A model generated the notes under the pieces. The model did not search any database. It was given only the letters and a program-made list of their open reading frames with translations, and was not told where the DNA came from. From Neobacillus sp. YX16 (GTDB lineage: Bacteria > Bacillota > Bacilli > Bacillales > Cytobacillaceae), in contig NZ_CP126115.1 in the NCBI RefSeq assembly GCF_030123505.1, positions 6,152,001-6,216,000 on the forward strand: a stretch of DNA of 64,000 nt. The letters run 5' to 3'. The position numbers and the translations under genes were made by a program. The stretch's first letter is position 1; each line of letters opens with the position of its first letter. Shown here in pieces: positions 19,032-26,575 of this stretch.

Positions 19032-19958
19032 TTATTTCCCCCCTGCTAGTCTTATCCTAGGATCAATTAATCCGTATAGGAGGTCAATGATTAAGATAAT
19101 CACAATAAAGCCAAACGCAAATAACAATGTTGTACCCATAATGGTTGGGTAGTCATTTACCATTACAGATGTAACGAATTGCTCACCAATACCAGGAATC
19201 GCAAAAATTTGCTCAATAACCATTGAGCCTGTCATCAAACCAACTGCCATTGGACCCAATACTGTAATTAACGGGATAAGTGCATTACGTAATCCATGTT
19301 TTAAAATAATTCCAGATTCAGCAACACCTTTAGCACGTGCCGTTATGATGTAATTAGAATGTAACACTTCTACCATTTCTGTTCTTGTAAAACGAGCAGC
19401 TGTTGCCATCGGATGAATGGCCAAAGCGATCGTTGGCAAAATGGTATGTGCAGGTGTGCCCCAAAGAGCAACCGGGAACCAGCCTAATTTTACTGCAAAA
19501 ACATATTGTAATAATCCTGCAAATACAAACGAAGGTATCGAGGTTCCGATAACCGCAATGATTGTGGATGAAAAGTCAATCGGACTATTTCGGAAGATTG
19601 AGGCCATTAATCCAAGGAATATTCCCAAGATAGAGCCTATCACTAATGCCTGAAAACCTAATAGTGCAGATGGCCCGATTCTATCAAACAAGATTGTTGT
19701 TACCGGTGTATTATCAAATTTAAAGGATACACCCAAATCACCTTTTACAAGTCCGCCAAGATATTTGGCATACTGAACAGGTATTGGATCATTCAATCCA
19801 TATTTTTCTAAAATAATTTCTTTTTGTTCTTCAGTCAATTTATCTTCTGCCTGTAACGGGCTCCCCGGCAAGATTTTCATAAGAAAGAACGAGAATGTCG
19901 CAATAATAAATAATGTTATTAGCATATACCATACGCGACGAAGTAAATATCGAGTCAT
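19032..19958 (-). CDS. oppB: Oligopeptide ABC transporter permease OppB
   Basis: 308-residue permease with six membrane segments. It opens with TRYLLRRVWYMLITLFIIAT and the family motif MKILPGSPL. EAA loop NYIITARAKGVAESGIILKHG is present, and the C-terminus ends LLYGLIDPRIRLAG. It is separated from oppA by 173 bp containing a hairpin, and from oppC by only 5 bp. Confidence 0.92.
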   Translation of the reverse strand: MTRYLLRRVWYMLITLFIIATFSFFLMKILPGSPLQAEDKLTEEQKEIILEKYGLNDPIPVQYAKYLGGLVKGDLGVSFKFDNTPVTTILFDRIGPSALLGFQALVIGSILGIFLGLMASIFRNSPIDFSSTIIAVIGTSIPSFVFAGLLQYVFAVKLGWFPVALWGTPAHTILPTIALAIHPMATAARFTRTEMVEVLHSNYIITARAKGVAESGIILKHGLRNALIPLITVLGPMAVGLMTGSMVIEQIFAIPGIGEQFVTSVMVNDYPTIMGTTLLFAFGFIVIILIIDLLYGLIDPRIRLAGGK

Positions 19959-20054
19959 GTTTGCACCTCCTAAATTTCTCTTTATTATATGTTATATCTT
20001 GTCGATTATAAATTTTTGTTATAATCGGAATATTCAAGTCCAAACAGGAGAAAA

Positions 20055-20083
20055 GAGAGTATATGCTTTAACAGCATACACTC
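20055..20083 (-). terminator. Hairpin between oppA and oppB, likely partial terminator
   Basis: An 11-bp stem (20057-20067 with 20073-20083, one A-C mismatch) has loop TTAAC. The minus-strand T tract after it is weak (CTCTTTTCTCC). This fits an attenuating or mRNA-stabilising hairpin that keeps oppA expression above oppBCDF. Confidence 0.6.
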
Positions 20084-20131
20084 CCTTCAATTTTTAATAA
20101 TAACGTACTATATAATCTTTTTTAATGCTGA

Positions 20132-21799
20132 TTATTCTTCAGCACCAACGCTAGCCCACTTGTATTCGTAAGTTGCTCCGAATAGATTTGTAAACACACC
20201 TTGTACTTTTGGAGAAACTAGTAGAGCACCAGCTCTTTGATATACAGGAGCGATAGCTGCATCTTCAAATAAAACTTTTTCTGCTTTTAAGAAGTTGTCA
20301 ATACGTGCTTCTGGATCTAAAGCTAAAGTTGTTGCAGTATCATTTATTAACTTATCATATTCTGGGTTAGAGTAGCCCATTTGATTGTTTCCGCCACCAG
20401 TTAACCAAAGATTCATGAAGGTATATGGATCAAGGAAGTCAGGTCCCCATCCAGCAAACTGCATGTCATAATCCATAGCTGTGTCTAATTCTAGACGTTG
20501 TTCAAATGGTACTTCTTTTAAAGTAACTTTTAAACCAGGCAGGTTAGTAGACAATTGGTTAGCAAGGTATTGGTTCATCATCTTAGAAACATCGTTGTCG
20601 CCGCCAAGGAATTCGATTTCAACTGTATCAGTTCCTAGTTCAGTTTTAGCTGTTTCCCAGAACTTTTGTGCTTCTTTAACGTCAAATTTCACAAGGTCTC
20701 CACTAACTTCGCGGAAGTCTTTACCGTCAGCAGTTGGGAAGAAATCCTTTGGTACTAAACCGTTAGCAACGATAGAACCGTTGTTTAAGATTTCATCTAC
20801 TAATGCTTGCTTATCAAATGCTCTAGAGATTGCTTTACGTACGTTTACGTTCTTAAGAGCTGGGTTTTTAGTTTGGTTCATCTTAATATAGAATACGGAG
20901 TTATCTGGTTGTACTGTGTAATCATCATGAGTTGAGTATGTATCAACTAGGTCAGATGATAAACCAGCACGGTCAACTTCACCTTTTTCATATAAGTCAA
21001 CACCAGTTTGTGCTTCTTTTACTACAACATAAGTCATTTTTTCTAATTTTACAGTTTTCGCATCCCAGTAAGTTTCGTTCTTAACTAATTCCCACTCATT
21101 AGCAGTACTAGTCCAAGAAGCGAACTTAAATGGTCCGTTAGCTAATAATGTATCAGCGCTAGTTGCATATGTGTCACCTTTTTCCGTAACAAACTTCTCA
21201 TTTAATGGGAAGAAAGTTGGGAAAGTTGTTAATGATTCAAAATATGGAGTTGGGTTTTCAAGTTCAACAACTAGTTTGAAATCGCCATCAGCTTTAACAC
21301 CTAATTGATCTACAGGAACTTCACCTTTGTTAACAGCAGTTGCGTTTTTGATAACGCCGCCCATCATGTATGGACCATATTCAGATCCTTGATTTGGGTC
21401 TACTGCACGACGCCAAGAAAATACGAAGTCGTTTGCAGTTACAGGTTCACCATTTGACCATTTTGCATCTTCACGTAATGTGAAAGTCCAAGTTTTACCA
21501 TCATCACTTACTTCGTGCTTAGTAGCCATACCTTCAACAGGCTTTCCGCTTTCGTCAAGACGGTATAAACCTTCCATAATAGCAGCCGTGAATTGGATAC
21601 CGTATTCATCAGTTACCATACCAGGGTCCATAGAAGGGATCGTGTCACCATTAATAAAGTTTAACACTTGTTCTACTTCTGGCGCATCTTCAGCTGGCTT
21701 TTTATCATCATCAGCTGTTTCCTTGTTGCCTGAGCAAGCCGCTAAAAACATGCTAAGTACTAGGCTTAGGGCTAAAAGCCATGCAAATTTTTTCTTCAT
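20132..21799 (-). CDS. oppA: Oligopeptide-binding lipoprotein OppA
   Basis: Surface lipoprotein that captures peptides for OppBCDF. The start is ATG 21799, behind a strong AGGAGGTCA. The frame is open 27 codons further upstream, but no RBS supports that. The signal peptide KKKFAWLLALSLVLSMFLAAC carries the lipobox FLAAC. The mature part is a family 5 solute-binding protein of the OppA/DppE type: MDPGMVTDEYGIQFTAAIMEGLY, WTFTLREDAKWSNGEPVTA and SRAFDKQALVDEILNNGS. A very similar paralogue lies at 24861-26525. Confidence 0.92.
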   Translation of the reverse strand: MKKKFAWLLALSLVLSMFLAACSGNKETADDDKKPAEDAPEVEQVLNFINGDTIPSMDPGMVTDEYGIQFTAAIMEGLYRLDESGKPVEGMATKHEVSDDGKTWTFTLREDAKWSNGEPVTANDFVFSWRRAVDPNQGSEYGPYMMGGVIKNATAVNKGEVPVDQLGVKADGDFKLVVELENPTPYFESLTTFPTFFPLNEKFVTEKGDTYATSADTLLANGPFKFASWTSTANEWELVKNETYWDAKTVKLEKMTYVVVKEAQTGVDLYEKGEVDRAGLSSDLVDTYSTHDDYTVQPDNSVFYIKMNQTKNPALKNVNVRKAISRAFDKQALVDEILNNGSIVANGLVPKDFFPTADGKDFREVSGDLVKFDVKEAQKFWETAKTELGTDTVEIEFLGGDNDVSKMMNQYLANQLSTNLPGLKVTLKEVPFEQRLELDTAMDYDMQFAGWGPDFLDPYTFMNLWLTGGGNNQMGYSNPEYDKLINDTATTLALDPEARIDNFLKAEKVLFEDAAIAPVYQRAGALLVSPKVQGVFTNLFGATYEYKWASVGAEE

Positions 21800-21863
21800 A
21801 AAAAAATGACCTCCTATTGTTTTATTTTTCTGTAAATTCGCTCTTAAAAAAGAAGCTAAGGAA

Positions 21864-21893
21864 ATCATACTATTTTTCAACTACTCTTGTAAA
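21864..21893 (-). promoter_or_regulatory. Candidate sigma-A promoter for oppA
   Basis: On the minus strand TTTACA (21893-21888) and TATGAT (21869-21864) are 18 bp apart, about 65 bp before the oppA start. The same TTTACA-18-TATNAT layout precedes the oppA paralogue. In the rest of 21800-22135 I see only AT-rich sequence. Confidence 0.45.
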
Positions 21894-22135
21894 GACTAAA
21901 TATATAAAAGAGTCAAAAAATTATTATATTATTATAGATTACAACAACATTACAGTTGATATAACAATACCTTTCCAGAGGATGACCGAAAAAAATTTAT
22001 TCTAAAATAAGAATGCGCTTTCTTTTTTAATAGATGAAAATAGATAAAGTATACTTTATAAGCGTATTGGGTTAAAATACCTTTATTATTTATTGCATGT
22101 CTAAAATAATTTTATAAATGAAAAGGTGAATGAAA

Positions 22136-22501
22136 ATGCTCAAGAATAAATGGAAGTTTTTAGTAATTAATATTATATTAACCTGTTTATTCTTTCTAAT
22201 TTTTGCAGCCGACTATAATCTCCTGCACTTTATTAATTCGTTATTTTATCTTTGCTTTGTTTACCTGATTATTGTTTTATTTATGTATACCTCAAAAGGA
22301 GGCTTTTTTGACGGCGTTACATTTGGATTTAGAAGATTTAAAAGTATAATGTTTACGCGAAATGGTTATCTCGAAGAATATCTAGATAAGCCACTTCCTT
22401 CTGAAAACTTTAATGCTTCTATCTATCAAAGTCTTAAATTCCAAGCTATTTCGTTGCTCGTGCTGCTAATCCTTTTACTTTTCTTATACTATGCATTTTA
22501 A
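22136..22501 (+). CDS. Small DUF3899-type membrane protein
   Basis: 121-residue integral membrane protein with two N-terminal membrane segments (FLVINIILTCLFFLIFA, then LFYLCFVYLIIVLFMYTS). A central soluble loop reads GGFFDGVTFGFRRFKSIMF and a third membrane segment lies at the C-terminus. The loop signature GFFDGVTFGFRRF matches the uncharacterised DUF3899 family of Bacillaceae. The start is ATG 22136, with AAAGGTGA 7 bases upstream. The ATG at 22130 abuts that RBS. It lies head-to-head with oppA. Confidence 0.72.
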   Translation: MLKNKWKFLVINIILTCLFFLIFAADYNLLHFINSLFYLCFVYLIIVLFMYTSKGGFFDGVTFGFRRFKSIMFTRNGYLEEYLDKPLPSENFNASIYQSLKFQAISLLVLLILLLFLYYAF

Positions 22502-22527
22502 AATAACCTGCAAGGGAGAATCTATCT

Positions 22528-22896
22528 ATGGAAATTCAAAAAGTTGGACAAATTGCGGTACCTGTTAAGAATCTGGATCAAGCGGTACAGTTTTATAAAG
22601 AAAAACTTGGACTTCCTCATTTATTTTCCTCAAACGGATTAGCATTCTTCGACTGCCACGGTTTGCGTCTTTTGCTAAGTGTACCTGAAAAAGAGGAATT
22701 CGCTCATTCCAGTTCCATTATCTACTTTCAAGTTGAAAATATTCATGCAGCTTATGAAGAATTGTTACGTAAGGAAGTTACATTTATCGACGAACCACAC
22801 CTTATTGCAAAAATGGGACAAACAGAAACATGGATGGCCTTTTTTAAGGACAGTGAAGATAATACGCATGCATTAATGAGTGAATTTGACGTATAG
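22528..22896 (+). CDS. VOC-family (glyoxalase/dioxygenase fold) protein
   Basis: 122-residue single-module vicinal oxygen chelate protein. The first beta-alpha-beta unit reads VGQIAVPVKNLDQAVQFYKEKLGL. The second unit is SIIYFQVENIHAAYEELLRK, ending in WMAFFKDSEDNTHALMSE. A His in the first strand, normal in glyoxalase I, is replaced by Gln (GQIAVP), and Glu/His candidates remain at the C-terminus. The substrate cannot be predicted. It is probably cotranscribed with the DUF3899 gene (26-bp gap) and has its own terminator. Confidence 0.82.
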   Translation: MEIQKVGQIAVPVKNLDQAVQFYKEKLGLPHLFSSNGLAFFDCHGLRLLLSVPEKEEFAHSSSIIYFQVENIHAAYEELLRKEVTFIDEPHLIAKMGQTETWMAFFKDSEDNTHALMSEFDV

Positions 22897-22906
22897 TTAT
22901 TTGCCC

Positions 22907-22939
22907 AAGAGACCGAAATTAAAATTCGGTCTCTTTTCT
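22907..22939 (+). terminator. Terminator after VOC gene
   Basis: A perfect 11-bp stem (22907-22917 with 22925-22935) with a 7-base loop is followed by a TTCTTTT tract. Confidence 0.88.
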
Positions 22940-22960
22940 TTTGTGTAGGCTCTATTAAAC

Positions 22961-23105
22961 TTGGCTGTTGATTTGTGCTCCAGGCGCTTCGCTTTCCGCA
23001 GGCGGTTCGGGAAGCCTCCTCGACGCTAAAGCGCCTGCGGGGTCTCCCCTGTCCCGTCCTCCTGCAGGAGTCTCGCGCCTTCCGCACAAATCAACAGAGT
23101 GCCAA
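22961..23105. repeat. GC-rich interspersed repeat with 14-bp terminal inverted repeats (copy A)
   Basis: The ends are CTGTTGATTTGTGC (22965-22978) and its exact complement GCACAAATCAACAG (23084-23097), with outer TTGGC and GCCAA. The 145-bp interior is far more GC-rich than its surroundings and contains stretches shared with a second copy at 62421-62796: GGCGCTTCGCTTTCCGCAGG, GGGGTCTCCCCTGTCCCGTC and TCTCGCGCCTTCCG. It has no coding capacity. It looks like a MITE-like or REP-like Bacillaceae repeat. Confidence 0.85.
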
Positions 23106-23147
23106 AATCAATAATAAGCTTTAACATTGCATTTGTGTAAATAAATC

Positions 23148-23288
23148 TTAATACCTGCCCATCATGTGAAAATAACGATCCAAATTCTCCTGCATACGTT
23201 TTTCAACCATTTCTCTATGAATTGCTTCATCTAATGTAACTTTACGGGGTTTTATGATTATGGTGAAAAAGAGAATATTTAAGGTCAT
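23148..23288 (-). CDS. YrzI-family small protein
   Basis: 46-residue frame starting ATG 23288 behind a strong AAGGAGGAAT RBS. It reads MTLNILFFTIIIKPRKVTLD and ends with EKRMQENLDRYFHMMGRY. The hydrophobic N-terminal strand MTLNxxFxTIxIKxR followed by a charged helix is the pattern of the YrzI small-protein family of Bacillus, annotated as probable sporulation-associated. Function unknown. It stands alone, between the repeat element and the amidase gene. Confidence 0.72.
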   Translation of the reverse strand: MTLNILFFTIIIKPRKVTLDEAIHREMVEKRMQENLDRYFHMMGRY

Positions 23289-23457
23289 GGGTAATTCCTC
23301 CTTCTCAAATTCAATTAGGTAAGTTTGTTATTTATCGTTCTCATCTAGATAACGTTTAAAGGCAATGAAGTGTTGGGGAAATGATGCAAATTTTTTTTAA
23401 GAATAATCTTATGGGTGTTCTACAAACTAAACCTAAAAGGTTTGAAAGGATACCAAA

Positions 23458-24156
23458 ATGAGAAAAAAACTTGTACTTATTGTTGGAGTCATTTTAAGTT
23501 TACTTTTCCTGCCTATAGCTCCTGTTCATGCAACTGAAATCCAAGGACAGCATATCCTAATGACGAGAGAGGAATTCAAGGATTGGTTATCAAACACACA
23601 AGTTAACCGAGAAATACGGTTAATCCAACAGCATCATACCTGGTTACCTTCCTATAAGCACTTTAATGGTTCTAATCATTTTCGCATGTTGATGGGTATG
23701 GAGAATCATCATAAAAAAACGATGGGCTGGAGTAACATAGCTCAAAACATCACCACCTTTCCAGATGGAAAAGTAGCAGTATCTAGACCCCTTAACGTTA
23801 TTCCCGAAGGAACAATTGGTCCAAATGCTAATTCTGTTGGGATTGCGATTGAGCATGTTGGAAACTTTGATATTGGGCAGGATGTAATGACTAAGGAACA
23901 AAGGGAAACAATTATTTACATTAATGCTTTGCTTTGTATAAAGTTTGGGCTTGTCCCTTCTATTGACAGTATTACTTATCACCATTGGTGGCACTTAAAA
24001 ACCAAAGAAAGAGTCTTAGATGCCACAGCTAGTTACAATGTTAAATCATGCCCTGGAACTGGTTTTTTTGGTGGTAATTCTACAAATAGTGCTAAGACCA
24101 ACTTCTATCCCCTCATCACAGATAAGATGGAGGAAATAGTAGAAACTGGGCAATAA
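23458..24156 (+). CDS. Secreted N-acetylmuramoyl-L-alanine amidase (Amidase_2/PGRP fold)
   Basis: Secreted peptidoglycan hydrolase of 232 residues. The signal peptide ends near VHA-TE (residues 1-25). The zinc ligands of the amidase_2 fold are visible: His in QQHHTWLPSY (about residue 62), His in YHHWWHLK (about 178), and Cys in SCPGTGFF. Further conserved segments are IAQNITTFPDGKVAVSRPL and NSVGIAIEHVGNFD. The RBS is AAAGGA, 7 bases before ATG. It is a single gene and could act in cell-wall turnover, spore germination or competition. Confidence 0.85.
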   Translation: MRKKLVLIVGVILSLLFLPIAPVHATEIQGQHILMTREEFKDWLSNTQVNREIRLIQQHHTWLPSYKHFNGSNHFRMLMGMENHHKKTMGWSNIAQNITTFPDGKVAVSRPLNVIPEGTIGPNANSVGIAIEHVGNFDIGQDVMTKEQRETIIYINALLCIKFGLVPSIDSITYHHWWHLKTKERVLDATASYNVKSCPGTGFFGGNSTNSAKTNFYPLITDKMEEIVETGQ

Positions 24157-24177
24157 AATCTCCTTTCCTCTTAAAAC

Positions 24178-24211
24178 ATTGATTTTCTTGACCTAAGTCA
24201 AGGAAATCAAT
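24178..24211. promoter_or_regulatory. 34-bp palindrome with TTGAC-N4-GTCAA core upstream of cupredoxin gene
   Basis: Fifteen-base arms (24178-24192 with 24197-24211, one G-T pair) flank CTAA. The core at 24188-24201, TTGACCTAAGTCAA, resembles the binding site of Crp/Fnr-family regulators. There is no T tract on the plus strand, so it is a weak candidate for a terminator. It is centred about 75 bp before the cupredoxin start. Confidence 0.5.
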
Positions 24212-24268
24212 GACATACTATCTTAAATTTAAATAGTAAAAACAAAGAGGAAAAGGAGACTACATACT

Positions 24269-24676
24269 ATGAAGAAGTTCGGCTTATTATTATTAATAAT
24301 GGGGGCAATCCTATTTGGCTTAGCAGCTTGTGGAGGAGCAAAGGAAGAAGCAGCTCCTAAAGAAGAGGCAAAAACAGCAGATGCATCAACAAGTGCCACA
24401 GATGCTGAGGAATTCACAATCACTGCAAAGAACTGGGAATTTGCTTCTGATAAAGAATTGACGATCAAAAAAGGGTCGAAGGTTAAAATTAATTTAGTAA
24501 ACGAAGAGGGAATGCATACAATTAGCAATGAGGATTTAGGAATTGAACTCAAAGCTGACACTCCTTCTGTTTTTACTGCTGATAAAACAGGGGAATATGA
24601 ATTAATTTGTTCTACTATTTGTGGTGCTACTGATGACCATGAAGCAATGAAAATCTCACTAAAAGTTATAGACTAA
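24269..24676 (+). CDS. Cupredoxin-domain lipoprotein
   Basis: 135-residue exported lipoprotein with signal peptide KKFGLLLLIMGAILFGLAAC (lipobox GLAAC). A low-complexity Ala/Glu/Lys linker follows (residues 22-50), then a cupredoxin domain related to cytochrome oxidase subunit II: FTITAKNWEFASDKELTIKK, then a His in EEGMHTISNE. The C-terminal copper loop is CSTICGATDDHEAM. A canonical CuA loop has C-x3-C-x3-H-x2-M; here it is C-x3-C-x5-H-x2-M, two residues longer. It stands alone and may be an extracytoplasmic electron carrier or copper-binding protein. Confidence 0.82.
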   Translation: MKKFGLLLLIMGAILFGLAACGGAKEEAAPKEEAKTADASTSATDAEEFTITAKNWEFASDKELTIKKGSKVKINLVNEEGMHTISNEDLGIELKADTPSVFTADKTGEYELICSTICGATDDHEAMKISLKVID

Positions 24677-24681
24677 TAGGA

Positions 24682-24709
24682 AAAAGTCCTGATTTTCAGG
24701 GCTTTTTTT
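24682..24709 (+). terminator. Terminator after cupredoxin gene
   Basis: The stem pairs AAAAGTCCTGA with TCAGGGCTTTT (one T-G pair), with a TTT loop. It runs into seven T residues. Confidence 0.85.
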
Positions 24710-24762
24710 GTTTTCCTACTAATCTATGCTAATAATTCACTACCTAAATTATCCAACAATAC

Positions 24763-24792
24763 TTTACAAGAAAAGAAGTTAATGAGTATAAT
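24763..24792 (+). promoter_or_regulatory. Sigma-A-type promoter for OppA paralogue
   Basis: TTTACA (24763-24768) and TATAAT (24787-24792) are 18 bp apart, about 70 bp before the start codon. The -10 box is perfect. Confidence 0.7.
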
Positions 24793-24860
24793 CATTCTTA
24801 GAGTCTCAATTTTCTGTAGATAGATAATATTCAGAATTAACTACTTTAGGGGGAAAACGA

Positions 24861-26525
24861 ATGAAGGTCAAACATTGGTTATTGCTTTTAACATTTGGAT
24901 TGATGCTTAGTGTACTAGCCGCATGTTCCGGAAATGAATCAAAGGAACCAGCAGGTACAGATGCGAAAGAGGAGGAAAAGGGAGAAAAGGTACTTAACTT
25001 TTTAAATCCTGAAGCCATTCCTTCAATGGACCCCTCTCTAGCAACAGATGAATCTTCTTTCATCTACTTAGCAGCAACAATGGAAGGTCTATACCGACTA
25101 GATGAAAAAACACAGGCTACACCAGGAATTGCAAAAGAACATAAAGTAAGTGTCGATGGTCTGACTTGGACCTTTACACTACGAGAGGATGCAAAATGGT
25201 CAAATGGTGACCCGGTAACAGCGCATGATTTCGTGTATTCATGGCAGCGTGCCGTTGATCCTGCGACACAATCTGAATACGGACCGTACATGATTAGTGG
25301 CGTTATTAAAAATGCTACTGCAATTACCAAAGGTGAAATGGCAGTGGATCAACTTGGCGTTAAAGCTGAAGGTGATTACACGCTTGTTGTTGAATTAGAA
25401 AATCCAACACCATACTTTGAAACACTAACAACCTTCGGAACATTCTTACCAATGAACAAAAAGTTTGTAGAAGAAAAAGGCGATAAATTTGCAACAAGTT
25501 CTGAAAACCTCTTAGCCAACGGACCATACGTTATGTCCAATTGGTCAAGCACAAGCGATTCATGGGAACTTGTGAAGAACGAAGATTATTGGGATGCAAA
25601 AACAGTGAAAATGGATAAATTAACGTTCAAAGTCGTTAAAGATCCACAAACTGCTCTAAATCTATATGAAGAAGGAACCGTTGATCGTATGGATTTAACA
25701 TCCGATTTAGTAGACCAATATTCTACTAGTGAGGACTATGCGGTTGCAGCAGATACATTCGTTTACTTCTTAAAGTTTAATCAAACTAAATCAGAAGCAT
25801 TAGCAAATAAAAATATCCGTGCTGCACTTAGCCGTGCATTTGACAAAGATGCATTAGTAGGAGAGATCTTAAACAATGGATCCATCGCAGCGAATGGATT
25901 GGTTCCAAGAGACTTCACGCCAATGCCAGGTTCAGGAGAGGATTTCCGTAAAGTAAGCGGTGACCTTGTGACATATGACCTTGCGGAAGCGAAGGAATTC
26001 TGGGCAAAAGGATTGGCAGAGTTAGGAACTGATACAGTTGAACTTGAGTTCTTAGCAGATGATGACCAGACAACAAAGAACCTTGTTCAATACGTTGCTA
26101 ACCAGCTTTCAACGAATTTAGAAGGATTAAAGGTTACGATCAAACAAGTACCGAAAAAGCAGCGTCTCGCTTTAGACACAGCGATGGATTACCAGCTTCA
26201 GCTATCTCGTTGGGGCCCTGACTTCCTTGATCCATATACTTTCATGAACCTATGGACGACAGACAGTGGAAACAACTGGACAGGTTATTCCAACCCAACA
26301 TATGACAAGCTAGTAAAAGATACCGCTTCAACACTTGCGACTGACCAAGAAGCACGTTATAAAAACTTCTTAGAAGCTGAAAAAGTGCTATTTGAAGATG
26401 CAGCCATTGCTCCTGTTTACCAGGCTTCTCGTGCACAATTGATTTCACCAAAAGTTCAAGGTGTATTTGTGAACCCATTCGGTGCAACATACGAATATAA
26501 ATGGGCTGACGTAGGCGAAGAGTAA
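24861..26525 (+). CDS. Stand-alone OppA-type oligopeptide-binding lipoprotein
   Basis: 554-residue family 5 solute-binding lipoprotein with signal peptide KVKHWLLLLTFGLMLSVLAAC. It is clearly a paralogue of the OppA at 20132-21799. Long blocks are nearly identical: TWTFTLREDAKWSNG, EYGPYM, GVIKNATA, ALSRAFDKDALV, WGPDFLDPYTFMNLW and FGATYEYKWA. It has its own promoter and terminator and no adjacent permease genes, so it probably shares OppBCDF and widens its peptide range, or acts as a signalling-peptide receptor. The RBS is AGGGGGAAAACG. Confidence 0.88.
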   Translation: MKVKHWLLLLTFGLMLSVLAACSGNESKEPAGTDAKEEEKGEKVLNFLNPEAIPSMDPSLATDESSFIYLAATMEGLYRLDEKTQATPGIAKEHKVSVDGLTWTFTLREDAKWSNGDPVTAHDFVYSWQRAVDPATQSEYGPYMISGVIKNATAITKGEMAVDQLGVKAEGDYTLVVELENPTPYFETLTTFGTFLPMNKKFVEEKGDKFATSSENLLANGPYVMSNWSSTSDSWELVKNEDYWDAKTVKMDKLTFKVVKDPQTALNLYEEGTVDRMDLTSDLVDQYSTSEDYAVAADTFVYFLKFNQTKSEALANKNIRAALSRAFDKDALVGEILNNGSIAANGLVPRDFTPMPGSGEDFRKVSGDLVTYDLAEAKEFWAKGLAELGTDTVELEFLADDDQTTKNLVQYVANQLSTNLEGLKVTIKQVPKKQRLALDTAMDYQLQLSRWGPDFLDPYTFMNLWTTDSGNNWTGYSNPTYDKLVKDTASTLATDQEARYKNFLEAEKVLFEDAAIAPVYQASRAQLISPKVQGVFVNPFGATYEYKWADVGEE

Positions 26526-26537
26526 AATATTTATAGT

Positions 26538-26573
26538 AAAAGGGAGAAATGCCAATTTGGTATTTCTCCCTTT
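26538..26573. terminator. Bidirectional terminator between OppA paralogue and ABC exporter
   Basis: A long stem (26538-26554 with 26558-26573, one G-T pair) lies between convergent genes. T-rich runs follow on both strands. Confidence 0.85.
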
Positions 26574-26575
26574 CT

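Noticed and set aside
22752..23087. 111-codon minus-strand frame over repeat copy A and the VOC gene end
   Set aside because: It is antisense to the VOC gene and reads through the repeat and terminator, with an Arg/Ser-rich low-complexity product.
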